DNA from: JAYRWD01 sp041918255
Lineage (GTDB): Bacteria; Patescibacteriota; Dojkabacteria; B142; WJKM01
Direction of reading: 5' to 3'
Assembly: GCA_041918255.1 (NCBI GenBank)
Contig: JAYRWD010000050.1
Span: 1 to 12,070, forward strand
DNA length: 12,070 nt
Shown: positions 1 to 6,899 of the stretch, piece after piece
Position numbering within the stretch: position 1 is the first letter of the stretch
Layout of the letters: each line of letters opens with the position of its first letter
The notes under the pieces: generated by a model
What the model saw: the letters and a program-made list of their open reading frames with translations, nothing else
The model's database searches: none
Told to the model about the DNA's origin: nothing
Program-made: the position numbers and the translations under genes

Positions 1-2
1 AC

Positions 3-329
3 ATTCAGAGGCAAAATATAAAAAGCCTTGAGATATTGGGGGGATTTTATGACAAACGTATTAGTGATCCTGATCTGAAGACACAAACTGGGTCAGTTCA
101 TTTCGGGATTTTGTCGGTCTTAGAGATAGACCCGAGTACTACAACAAGTCTAACTCTGCGACGAAATGAGATTGCCAAAGCTTGGTGGGTACCATTTAGG
201 AATATTTCAAGATTATTTCAAGAGTATGATTTAAAATTCAAAGCAGAAAGGGGTCCTCGAGTTGAACCATGGACTGAAGTGGTCCTGAATGTATACTGGC
301 CGTTAATTATGAAGAAATATAAGAAGTAA
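3..329 (+). CDS. Nudix-like hydrolase, C-terminal part (5' end outside window)
   Basis: The reading frame is open to the window edge, so this is the 3' part of a gene; a TTG at 36 is in frame but need not be the start. About 108 residues are visible. The stretch GSVHFGILSVLEID, then RRNEIAKAWWVPFRNI, resembles the strand-and-acidic-turn region after the Nudix box, where family members read roughly 'vh.g....v' and 'E....wv.leel'. The tail EPWTEVVLNVYWPLIMKK fits the C-terminal helix of such proteins, perhaps the COG4112-like subgroup. The Nudix box itself (GX5EX7REUXEEXGU) would lie upstream and cannot be checked. If the call holds, the enzyme hydrolyses a nucleoside diphosphate linked to another group; the substrate is unknown. 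A pyrophosphohydrolase-like gene follows 44 bp downstream on the same strand. Confidence 0.45.
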   Translation: MQRQNIKSLEILGGFYDKRISDPDLKTQTGSVHFGILSVLEIDPSTTTSLTLRRNEIAKAWWVPFRNISRLFQEYDLKFKAERGPRVEPWTEVVLNVYWPLIMKKYKK

Positions 330-373
330 AGTTATTGGAAAAAGTCCTTATGCATTTTATCTTAGTATGCTTT

Positions 374-667
374 ATGGTGGTAAAACTAGTTAGAGACAAA
401 ATACCTGAAATAATAAAAGAAAGCGGAAAAATTCCCTTTTACTATTTTGCTGACACGATTGAATACTCCAAATTGTTAAGGCAAAAATTAAAAGAAGAAG
501 TTGCTGAGTTTATTGAATCAGAGGATATTGAAGAGATGGGAGATATTCTGGAAGTATTAAATGCAATATGCATTGAAAAAGGTTTGAAGTTTGAGTCAGT
601 AGAAAAAATAAGAGCAAAAAAAGCAAGAATAAAGGGAAGATTTTCAAAGAAGATTATTCTTGAGTAA
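374..667 (+). CDS. MazG-like nucleoside triphosphate pyrophosphohydrolase (COG4997 type)
   Basis: A 97-residue all-alpha protein. It opens with VVKLVRDKIPEIIKESGK, typical of the small COG4997 branch often labelled phosphoribosyl-ATP pyrophosphohydrolase-like. The metal-binding pattern of the MazG/HisE fold follows: KLKEEVAEFIE (ExxE) and then EEMGDILEV (ExxD). Such enzymes cleave NTPs to NMP and pyrophosphate and probably remove non-canonical nucleotides; the substrate here is unknown. I chose ATG 374 because the conserved KLVRDKIP begins three residues later. The frame can extend to a TTG at 335, but those 13 residues (rich in F, V, L, C) match nothing conserved. No ribosome-binding site supports either start. 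The 3' end overlaps rsmE on the other strand by 14 bp. Confidence 0.75.
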   Translation: MVVKLVRDKIPEIIKESGKIPFYYFADTIEYSKLLRQKLKEEVAEFIESEDIEEMGDILEVLNAICIEKGLKFESVEKIRAKKARIKGRFSKKIILE

Positions 668-1427
668 GGTCGGAGTTCATAGAAATCAGAAAGTGACTGG
701 CCGCGACAATACCTGCAGTCTCTGTTCTCATGATTGGTAGGGGTAAATGAACAAATGCTATTTTTCTTTCTAAAATCATAGCATTTTCTTTTGCAGAAAA
801 TCCACCTTCAGGACCTACTACTAGGGTTATCTTTAAACTCTTATTGCGAATGTGGGAAAAGAAATCATTTGCCGAAGAAACATTTTCATTTACCTTGGCA
901 CTTAGAAAACAGATAACATTTTCTTTTTCCAACTCAAATAAATCAATAAAATGGACTGGCTCGTGAATTTTCGGCGTAAATATTCGCTCGCTTTGCCTTG
1001 AAGCCTCAACTGAAATCTTTTCCCAACGTTTTAGCTTATCCTGACCAAGTTTGTTTAGTTTCACAATGGAGTGATCTGATTCATAAAAACGAAAACTATT
1101 AATACCGATTTCAGTACCCATTCTAAGTATGAGTTCAAGTTTTTTGCTCTGGGTGAGAGCCTGAGCTAGATGCAATTCGGGTGTGTGAATAATACTTTCG
1201 GTCACGTTTGATGAGGGATTATCAACTACCTTACCTCCTAAAAGGTCTTTGCGCAGTGTATCGATTTCGGCCGTAAATTCATGTCCTTCCCCGTCAAAAA
1301 GTCTTATTCTATCTCCTTTCTTAAGTCGGAGGATATTTCTTGCTTTGAAAATTACATCTTTTTCAAAGATCATAAAAATATTGTTATCGCGAAGCTCGCC
1401 TGGCCTAATAAAAAAACGGTACTGCAA
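654..1427 (-). CDS. rsmE: 16S rRNA (uracil-1498-N3)-methyltransferase RsmE
   Basis: RsmE is a SPOUT-class enzyme that methylates N3 of U1498 in 16S rRNA with S-adenosylmethionine. The 257 residues match the usual length of about 240-250. An N-terminal PUA-like RNA-binding part (QYRFFI at 2-7, GDRIRLFDGEGHEF at 38-51) precedes the knotted methyltransferase domain. The signatures are ALTQSKKLELILRMGTEIGI (90-109), EASRQSER (141-148), VGPEGGF (204-210) and the AdoMet-knot segment LPIMRTETAG (230-239). The start is TTG at 1427: an in-frame TAA lies five codons upstream, and the first ATG would delete the conserved RFF segment. It is the last gene of the mraZ run, 52 bp after ftsI, and is an unusual occupant of that place. 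No terminator separates it from the convergent MazG-like gene. Confidence 0.93.
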   Translation of the reverse strand: MQYRFFIRPGELRDNNIFMIFEKDVIFKARNILRLKKGDRIRLFDGEGHEFTAEIDTLRKDLLGGKVVDNPSSNVTESIIHTPELHLAQALTQSKKLELILRMGTEIGINSFRFYESDHSIVKLNKLGQDKLKRWEKISVEASRQSERIFTPKIHEPVHFIDLFELEKENVICFLSAKVNENVSSANDFFSHIRNKSLKITLVVGPEGGFSAKENAMILERKIAFVHLPLPIMRTETAGIVAASHFLISMNSDLTQE

Positions 1428-1479
1428 GTTTTGGAAAAATTAAATTAAATAATTTTGTTTAAATAACTTAGAAATAGGA

Positions 1480-3276
1480 TTATACAGGTTTCAAGCCTAA
1501 ATGATCTTTAATTTGCTCAAATATTTCCATCCATACCACCCGAGCAGAGTAGTAAGAAAGTTTCTCAACAGTCTGTGGGGCTTCAATAGCTATCGCCATG
1601 ATAAATTTCGCGTTATCAGTTGCATCAAACCCTACATATGTGGCATTTACCTCATTAGAGTATCCCGTACTATATCTATTTGGAATTAAGGCTGTACCGG
1701 ATTTTACTGCTATCTGGTAGTTATGTAAGTTTTTGAAACCTCCTTCAGAGTTCGATCTAAAAATTTCAATCATCATCGTTTTAACCGTTTGAGCTGTAAG
1801 TTCCGAAACAACTCTTCTTTCAGCTATAGGTGAAAAAATTTTGGGGTCTTTATTGTCTTCAATGATTTCACCAACTACATAAGGTCTAGTAAGAATTCCA
1901 TTATTCGCGATAGCAGCTATTCCTTTAACCGCTTGCAGCAGATTTATCTGATAACCATGACCGTATGAAAAAACAGCTAAATCAACAGGATGCCATGCTT
2001 TTGGATCGTTTAAATCAGGCAAAATACCGTAGGATTCACCGGTTAAATCAATTCCACTCTGTTTTCCAACACCAAAACGCCTGAGATATTCATTGAATTT
2101 TTCCTTACCTAGTTTTTCAGCAACTTGTACAAAGGCTAGATTATCCGAAAGAACAAAAGCGTGTTGCACCGTTAAGCTTCCTTGGGGCTTTTTGTCATAA
2201 GTACAGATCTCTCTCGTGTCATCCGGGTTAAAATTTGAAGCCACAATTACACGGCAGCCTGTATGACCTTGCAATATAATATCGCTTGGACGCATTCCTA
2301 TGGCATCCACGGCTGCCGAAAGGGTGAAGACCTTAGCAACAGAACCAATCTCGTAAGGTATCACGATAGCTCTATTCGAGAAACTCTCAGGATTAGTTTC
2401 GGTAAAGTAACTGTTTGGATCAAAAGTGGGACAATTCGCTATAGCTAAAATTTCTCCTGTTTTTGGATCCATGATGATTCCCTTTGCAGAAATGGCCTTA
2501 TATCTTTCAACCGCTTCGCATATTTTCTTTGCAAGTATTTCTTGCAGATTCATATCAATGGTTGTTTTAATTGTCGCGCCTCGTTTTGCCCGTACGTACA
2601 GCGAATCGGAAATTGCAATTACATTCCCAAATTTATCTGTTTCTTTGGCCACATATCCCTCTTGGGGTTCTAAAACTCCATTGTATTTTTGTTCAATGCC
2701 CCCTCGTCCAATGGGGTGTGAACTTAAATCCATCCCTACGAATCCAGTGATATGAGATACAGTTTTTCCTTCTGGATAGATGCGTCTTGGATTGAGCTCA
2801 AAGTTTAAACCGATTAGGTAAGATTTTTTCCCGAATTTATCGCTTGGTATTTTTTCCAACTTAGCTTTGGTTTCAAAGGGTATCTGCGAATCAATTTTGA
2901 TCCACTGAGACCCTGAATTTAGCGCAATTGTTAATTCATCTTCTGATTTACCCAGAAGTGTAGATACTTTAGATACAAATTCCGCTCTAGATTGAATTGC
3001 TTGACGCGATTCAGTTTGAGCTTCTGCATTTTCGAGATCTTTTAAATATACAAATACATCCCAAGCTGGTTGTGAGTAAGCTAACGTACTGCCATCACGA
3101 GCTAATATTTCACCACGTATAGAGGCAATTGGTCCTGTAGTAAATCTACCAGCGGCTATTGTTTTGAATTCATCCCTATGGACTATTTGCCACCTGAATA
3201 GAAAAAAAACATTTCCTATAAAAATCAAAGAAATGAGGAAAAGTATTATCTTTCTTAGTGTTTCGGTTCTGACCAT
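1480..3276 (-). CDS. ftsI: Class B penicillin-binding protein, FtsI/PBP2-like D,D-transpeptidase
   Basis: A 598-residue membrane-anchored transpeptidase that cross-links peptidoglycan, here presumably at the septum. A short cytoplasmic start is followed by one membrane helix (about 9-28, ILFLISLIFIGNVFFLF). The dimerisation/pedestal domain has RGEILARDGSTLA (54-66) and RGGIEQKYNGVL (191-202). The penicillin-binding domain carries all three active-site motifs: SxxK as SVAK (nucleophile S312, K315), SxN as SDN (377-379) and KSGTA (525-529). Length and domain order fit FtsI. No PASTA domains follow, as the protein ends at 598. It lies 9 bp after the ftsL-like gene, so the two are almost certainly cotranscribed. 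The ATG is preceded by an A/T-rich stretch with no Shine-Dalgarno sequence. Position in the dcw cluster favours septal FtsI over an elongation-type PBP2. Confidence 0.92.
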   Translation of the reverse strand: MVRTETLRKIILFLISLIFIGNVFFLFRWQIVHRDEFKTIAAGRFTTGPIASIRGEILARDGSTLAYSQPAWDVFVYLKDLENAEAQTESRQAIQSRAEFVSKVSTLLGKSEDELTIALNSGSQWIKIDSQIPFETKAKLEKIPSDKFGKKSYLIGLNFELNPRRIYPEGKTVSHITGFVGMDLSSHPIGRGGIEQKYNGVLEPQEGYVAKETDKFGNVIAISDSLYVRAKRGATIKTTIDMNLQEILAKKICEAVERYKAISAKGIIMDPKTGEILAIANCPTFDPNSYFTETNPESFSNRAIVIPYEIGSVAKVFTLSAAVDAIGMRPSDIILQGHTGCRVIVASNFNPDDTREICTYDKKPQGSLTVQHAFVLSDNLAFVQVAEKLGKEKFNEYLRRFGVGKQSGIDLTGESYGILPDLNDPKAWHPVDLAVFSYGHGYQINLLQAVKGIAAIANNGILTRPYVVGEIIEDNKDPKIFSPIAERRVVSELTAQTVKTMMIEIFRSNSEGGFKNLHNYQIAVKSGTALIPNRYSTGYSNEVNATYVGFDATDNAKFIMAIAIEAPQTVEKLSYYSARVVWMEIFEQIKDHLGLKPV

Positions 3277-3285
3277 TTTTAAATT

Positions 3286-3624
3286 TTAACGATTCTGGGC
3301 AATAACTTTCTGAGGTACTTCATCAATTATTTTGATTTGAGTGGGATGAAATTCTCCAAGTTCTCCTAATATTGACTCTATCCTTGCTGGTGACTTTAAT
3401 TCGTTGATTTCAGACTTTAATAACTCATTCTCTAGTGCAATGGTTTTTTGTTCGCTTTCAAGCGCGGAGATACGCACTCCAAGTCTACCAACTGTAGATA
3501 ATTTTATGAATTGAATAAATACAAAAATTACTCCTAATCCAAAGACAACAATAGCCATAGTTCTATTTATTCCATTGGAGTGAAAATGGCCTGACCTGTT
3601 GTTACGAAAGTTTCTTATTTCCAT
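3286..3624 (-). CDS. ftsL: FtsL/DivIC-like small division protein
   Basis: A 112-residue bitopic protein. A basic, Asn/Arg-rich cytoplasmic N-terminus (about 1-21) leads into a single membrane helix (about 23-42, MAIVVFGLGVIFVFIQFIKL). A heptad-like coiled coil follows (about 47-78, with ALESEQKTIALENELLKSEI), then a short extracytoplasmic tail. This is the architecture of FtsL and DivIC, which bridge FtsQ/DivIB to FtsI/FtsW in the divisome. Sequence identity in this family is low, so the call rests on topology and on its place between rsmH and ftsI, where ftsL normally sits. It could be closer to DivIC. The short gap to rsmH holds three AGTAAT-like hexamers in tandem at 3631-3648. Confidence 0.8.
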   Translation of the reverse strand: MEIRNFRNNRSGHFHSNGINRTMAIVVFGLGVIFVFIQFIKLSTVGRLGVRISALESEQKTIALENELLKSEINELKSPARIESILGELGEFHPTQIKIIDEVPQKVIAQNR

Positions 3625-3662
3625 TGTAGCAGTAATAGTAATAGTAAAAGTGCACGTTTTAC

Positions 3663-4556
3663 CTACTTTTTCACTATAATTCTCAGTTTAGCTCCCTTCG
3701 ACCGCTTATTCTTTTTAATTTCTTCCTCACCTGGTGTGCATAATTTGGAGCCCCAATCTGCTTTGTTTTCTTTAATTAGTTTTTGAAAATTATGTTTTAC
3801 AATTCGATCCTCGCCTGAGTGAAATGAAATTAATCCAAGTCTGCCGTCTTTCTTTAGGGACTCAAAGGCTTTCCTGATGAATTGGTCGATAGCCCCATAC
3901 TCATCATTTACTGCTATTCGCAAAGATTGAAAGATTCTAGCTGCGGAATGATCCGCCCTAGCGTTTGTATTCTTTACCCGATCAGATACGGATTGTATGA
4001 TTTTCGTAAGTTGTTGTTTAGTTTTGATAGGGGATATTTTCCTCGCAGTGACGATCGCTTTTGCTATAAGATGAGCTAACGGTTCGTCGGAATTTTTTGT
4101 AAACATGTTTTCTAATTCATGAGCGTATAGGCCATTTACTAAATCTGCAGCTGTAACCTTCAAGTCTTTATTTAGTCGCATATCTAACTCTCCTTCTTCT
4201 TTAAAGCTCATGAAGGTATCTATCTGGGAACTTGAAAGTCCTAGATCGGCAAAGATGACGTCTGGAGGTGGAAATTTTTCTTGCTTTAATATCTCATCAA
4301 TATTTCTGTAATTGTCGTTTACTAAGCGCATAATTTTAGTTTTAAGTTTGAGTTTTGTAATTAATTTTTCGAAATGATCAATTGCTTCCCGATCGATATC
4401 TATTCCTAAGTAGCTACCATTCTTACCAATAATTTTGATAAATTCTTTTGAATGCCCTCCTGCTCCTAGCGTCGCATCTACAATATTCTGTCCGAGGTTT
4501 ACACCAAGCAAGTTGATTGATTCCCGAAGTAGTACTGAATTGTGCCAGACGGACAT
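3663..4556 (-). CDS. rsmH: 16S rRNA (cytosine-1402-N4)-methyltransferase RsmH (MraW)
   Basis: RsmH methylates N4 of C1402 in the decoding centre of 16S rRNA using AdoMet. The 297 residues match the family. Visible signatures are HNSVLLRESINLL (5-17), the AdoMet-binding loop VDATLGAGGHSKEF (26-39), GIDIDREAI (51-59), ADLGLSSSQID (103-113), GELDMRL (122-128), ARIFQSLRIAVNDE (206-219) and SFHSGEDRIVK (244-254), ending in a basic KGAKLRI tail. One oddity is Gly248, where the family nearly always reads FHSLEDR. The gene follows mraZ by 20 bp and precedes ftsL, the standard dcw order. The start is ATG without a recognisable ribosome-binding site. Confidence 0.95.
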   Translation of the reverse strand: MSVWHNSVLLRESINLLGVNLGQNIVDATLGAGGHSKEFIKIIGKNGSYLGIDIDREAIDHFEKLITKLKLKTKIMRLVNDNYRNIDEILKQEKFPPPDVIFADLGLSSSQIDTFMSFKEEGELDMRLNKDLKVTAADLVNGLYAHELENMFTKNSDEPLAHLIAKAIVTARKISPIKTKQQLTKIIQSVSDRVKNTNARADHSAARIFQSLRIAVNDEYGAIDQFIRKAFESLKKDGRLGLISFHSGEDRIVKHNFQKLIKENKADWGSKLCTPGEEEIKKNKRSKGAKLRIIVKK

Positions 4557-4576
4557 AGTTGTTTTGTAGAAAAATA

Positions 4577-5005
4577 TTAGGTTCTATCCTCAAGCCGATT
4601 TGCAATTTCTGATGCCGAACTAGCTAGGTGTTCAAGTTTTTTTAGCCAAACTTCAGAAGCCCAAACCTCCAACCAATCTAAAACACCAAGAAATGTAACA
4701 TCTTTATTGATAGTTGCAAAATTAATCAAAGGGTCGGAAATCAGAAACCTTCCCTGGCTATCTAGATTGATTGCATACGCTCCTCCTGCAAGGTATCTTT
4801 TGGTATCTCTGACGCTCTGATTTAGCAAAGGTTTCGTCGCAATGGATTCAAAAAGTTTTACCCAACGTGTTTCGTCAAGGATGATCAAGCATGTTTCATA
4901 TCCCCTCGTAATAAAAAGATTACCCTTCATCTCTTCCCGAAAAGTTTTTGGGAGAGCAATTCGATTTTTATCGGCAAGTTTTCCCGTGTATTCTCCGATT
5001 AGCAA
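4577..5005 (-). CDS. mraZ: Transcriptional regulator MraZ
   Basis: MraZ is a ring-forming DNA-binding protein with two SpoVT/AbrB-like halves that controls the dcw operon by binding short direct repeats near its promoter. The 142 residues match the family. Each half shows its signature: GEYTGKLADKNRIALPKTFRE (4-24) and INLDSQGRFLISDPLI (79-94, with the DxQGR core). The C-terminal helix is LEHLASSASEIANRLEDRT. The start is TTG at 5005: an in-frame TAA lies two codons further up, at 5012-5014, and LIGEYTG is the normal MraZ N-terminus. No Shine-Dalgarno sequence precedes it. Likely autoregulation is supported by three phased GGTGA boxes about 175 bp upstream, just beyond a -10 element. Confidence 0.94.
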   Translation of the reverse strand: MLIGEYTGKLADKNRIALPKTFREEMKGNLFITRGYETCLIILDETRWVKLFESIATKPLLNQSVRDTKRYLAGGAYAINLDSQGRFLISDPLINFATINKDVTFLGVLDWLEVWASEVWLKKLEHLASSASEIANRLEDRT

Positions 5006-5204
5006 AATTGGTTATTTAATAATTTTTTGCAGGGCAGCAAATTTTGAAAGAGCAATAATCAGTGGTGAGGGGTGATGAGCGAAGTCTATTGGAAGCTCAT
5101 TTAGAGGTGGAGCAAGAAAAATGCGAAGGCTCTATGCGTTTTTCAGCAGTAGAATTTTTAAGAGTGCATAAATCTATTCTCACCACCTTTCACCACTTGT
5201 CACC
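5006..5204 (-). other. Long mraZ 5' leader with inverted repeats
   Basis: This is the non-coding stretch between the predicted mraZ start site and its TTG codon. It holds a 6-bp inverted repeat (ATGAGC 5075-5080 with GCTCAT 5095-5100, 14-nt loop). Its GTGGTGAG at 5062-5069 is exactly complementary to CTCACCAC at 5179-5186 inside the operator. In RNA the two could form an 8-bp long-range helix; in DNA the former looks like a reversed MraZ half-site. No ORF, tRNA or known riboswitch core was recognised. Confidence 0.4.
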
Positions 5205-5206
5205 AG
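5180..5206 (-). promoter_or_regulatory. Putative MraZ box: three GGTGA repeats at 10-bp spacing
   Basis: On the plus strand CACCA recurs at 5181, 5191 and 5201. On the mraZ-coding strand this reads TGGTGA-N4-TGGTGA-N4-TGGTGA, with one repeat per helical turn. MraZ proteins are known to bind short G-rich direct repeats of about this period upstream of mraZ (TGGG-N5 repeats in E. coli). The boxes begin at the downstream edge of the -10 hexamer and cover the expected transcription start, as expected for a repressor site. The role is inferred from position and spacing. Confidence 0.75.
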
Positions 5207-5233
5207 TATAAACTTAATATTTATTTTTGGGAA
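5205..5233 (-). promoter_or_regulatory. Probable mraZ operon promoter
   Basis: On the minus strand a -10 hexamer TATACT (5210-5205, five of six matches to TATAAT) lies 17 bp from a poor -35, TTCCCA (5233-5228, three of six matches). The predicted start near 5198 falls inside the GGTGA boxes and leaves an mraZ leader of about 190 nt. The spacing and the overlap with the putative operator support it; the weak -35 is the main doubt. Confidence 0.5.
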
Positions 5234-5339
5234 GGGGGGAAATGCGAAAATAACTCGAAACTTATTTAAATTAAAATTTTTTTAACTCACTTCTGTCCTT
5301 TTCAAACTTAAGAATATAAGTTATTATTTTGGCACAATG

Positions 5340-5366
5340 TTGAAAAGATATTTAATAGGATATAAT
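5340..5366 (+). promoter_or_regulatory. Probable cysS promoter
   Basis: A perfect -10 hexamer TATAAT (5361-5366) is preceded by TTGAAA (5340-5345), four of six matches to TTGACA, at a short 15-bp spacing. The start would be near 5373, giving a cysS leader of about 55 nt. An AT-rich inverted repeat (AACTTA 5305-5310, TAAGTT 5317-5322) lies just upstream. The rest of 5211-5339 is AT-rich with nothing recognised. Confidence 0.55.
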
Positions 5367-5427
5367 CGAGCGGTATTGAGTTGCGTTCATTGTAAGGAAT
5401 AACTTTTAATTATGAAATATTGAAAAG

Positions 5428-6864
5428 ATGCTAAAAGTTTATAACACTCTTTCACGAAAATTAGAGATTTTTGAACCTTTGAAAAATGAAAAAGTCAGTT
5501 TTTATCATTGCGGTCCAACAGTATATTGGACCCAACATATAGGTAATATGAGGGGTATGACAATGGCAGATTTGATACGCCGATCGTTAATATATTTGGG
5601 GTATGAAGTAAAGTTTGTGCGGAATTACACTGATGTTGGGCATTTAACGAGTGATCAGGATGAGGGTGAGGATAAAATGGAGAAGGGAGCACGACGTGAG
5701 GGTCTGACACCCGATCAGATTGCTGAAAAATATATTAAAGTGTTCGAAGATGATCTAGATCGGCTTAATATTCTTGAACCTGATTTTAAACCACATGCTA
5801 CTCAATATATTTCGGAGATGCTAAAGATGGTAAAAGTTCTAGTGGACAAGGGCTATGCGTATGTGACACCAAAAGCTGTTTATTTTGACATTAGTAAGTA
5901 TCCGGAGTACAACAAATTAAATAGACAGGATCTGGAGCAAAATATTATGGGTGCTGGTAGCGGTGATGTAAGCGATCCTGACAAGAAACATTCCGAAGAT
6001 TTTTCGCTTTGGTTTTTTAAAACTGGGGTTCATAAGAACGCAATGCAAACTTGGGAATCGCCTTTTATATCGATTGATGTCCAGAACGGACTGGGTTTCC
6101 CGGGTTGGCATATCGAGTGCTCCGCGATGAGTAAGGCGTTATTGGGCAATACCATAGATATCCATATGGGGGGTATAGAGCATATTCCAGTGCATCATAC
6201 TAATGAAATAGCGCAAAGCGAATGTGCGAACGGTGTGAAGTTTGTGAATTATTGGCTCCACAATGAACATTTGACTGTTGATGGGAAAAAAATGGCGAAA
6301 TCTGAGGGGACTAGCTATTCGCTCTCAGAGATTATCGAAAGGGGGTATGATCCGATGGTTCTGAGATACTTATTTTTGAACGCTCACTACAGGTCAAAGC
6401 AAAATTTTACTTGGGAAGCCATGGATGGCGCTGCTGTAGCTTATTCGAAGCTTGTAAGTAAGCTGAGTGATCTTAATGCTAAGAATAAAAGTTCAATGCA
6501 AAGCGGAGTTGAAGATAGCTTCCACAAGAAGTTTGTAAACTTGCTTGAGGATGATTTCAATATCCCTGCTTGCTTGGGGTTAGTATGGGATATTTTGCGA
6601 TCAGATATGGATGATAATATGAAACTAACTACTATTTTTGATTTTGATAAAGTATTTGGTTTGCGACTTGAAAAATCAAGTGACAGAATAGCTGAAAGTA
6701 TCGAGCTTACAACTGGAGCTGAAAAGATTCTTGAAGAACGTCAAAAAGCGAGGGAGGAGCAGGACTGGGAACGCGCTGATGAGTTGCGTAAAGAGATCGG
6801 GTTGAAATTTGGTTTAGAGGTGCGAGATACTTCAGAGGGACAGAAAGTAAATAAAAAAAAATGA
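5428..6864 (+). CDS. cysS: Cysteinyl-tRNA synthetase
   Basis: A class I synthetase that charges tRNA-Cys with cysteine; 478 residues against about 460 in E. coli. The HIGH-type motif is HIGN (37-40) in CGPTVYWTQHIGNMRG, and the KMSKS-type motif is KMAKS (288-292). The zinc ligands that select cysteine are all present: C28, C231 (in GWHIEC), H256 and E260 (in HHTNE). They match E. coli C28, C209, H234 and E238 with a uniform 22-residue shift, so extra residues lie between the first two ligands, around 195-222. A DALR-like helical domain and a charged Glu/Arg/Lys-rich tail close the protein. The ATG is preceded by GAAAAG, not a Shine-Dalgarno sequence. The gene stops at TGA. A Cys-rich small gene follows 35 bp later and is probably cotranscribed. 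Confidence 0.96.
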   Translation: MLKVYNTLSRKLEIFEPLKNEKVSFYHCGPTVYWTQHIGNMRGMTMADLIRRSLIYLGYEVKFVRNYTDVGHLTSDQDEGEDKMEKGARREGLTPDQIAEKYIKVFEDDLDRLNILEPDFKPHATQYISEMLKMVKVLVDKGYAYVTPKAVYFDISKYPEYNKLNRQDLEQNIMGAGSGDVSDPDKKHSEDFSLWFFKTGVHKNAMQTWESPFISIDVQNGLGFPGWHIECSAMSKALLGNTIDIHMGGIEHIPVHHTNEIAQSECANGVKFVNYWLHNEHLTVDGKKMAKSEGTSYSLSEIIERGYDPMVLRYLFLNAHYRSKQNFTWEAMDGAAVAYSKLVSKLSDLNAKNKSSMQSGVEDSFHKKFVNLLEDDFNIPACLGLVWDILRSDMDDNMKLTTIFDFDKVFGLRLEKSSDRIAESIELTTGAEKILEERQKAREEQDWERADELRKEIGLKFGLEVRDTSEGQKVNKKK

Positions 6865-6899
6865 ATATTTAAATTATTTTATTTCTTATTTTTCATGTA

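Noticed and set aside
335..373. N-terminal extension of the MazG-like protein from TTG 335
   Set aside because: The added hydrophobic residues match nothing in the family, and the conserved start KLVRDKIP lies next to the ATG at 374.
2426..2755. 109-codon open frame on the plus strand
   Set aside because: It is antisense to the well-supported ftsI gene, has no recognisable domain, and its composition follows the complementary codons.
3631..3648. Three AGTAAT-like hexamers in tandem before ftsL
   Set aside because: Too short and AT-rich to call a functional repeat; chance microsatellite-like sequence is sufficient.
5117..5143. Hairpin AAAAATGCG / TGCGTTTTT as a plus-strand terminator
   Set aside because: It needs two G-U pairs, is mostly A-T, and no plus-strand gene lies upstream for it to end.
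5006..5427. RNase P RNA, tRNA or another stable RNA in the mraZ-cysS gap
   Set aside because: No conserved RNase P core segments, cloverleaf or other stable RNA consensus was seen on either strand.
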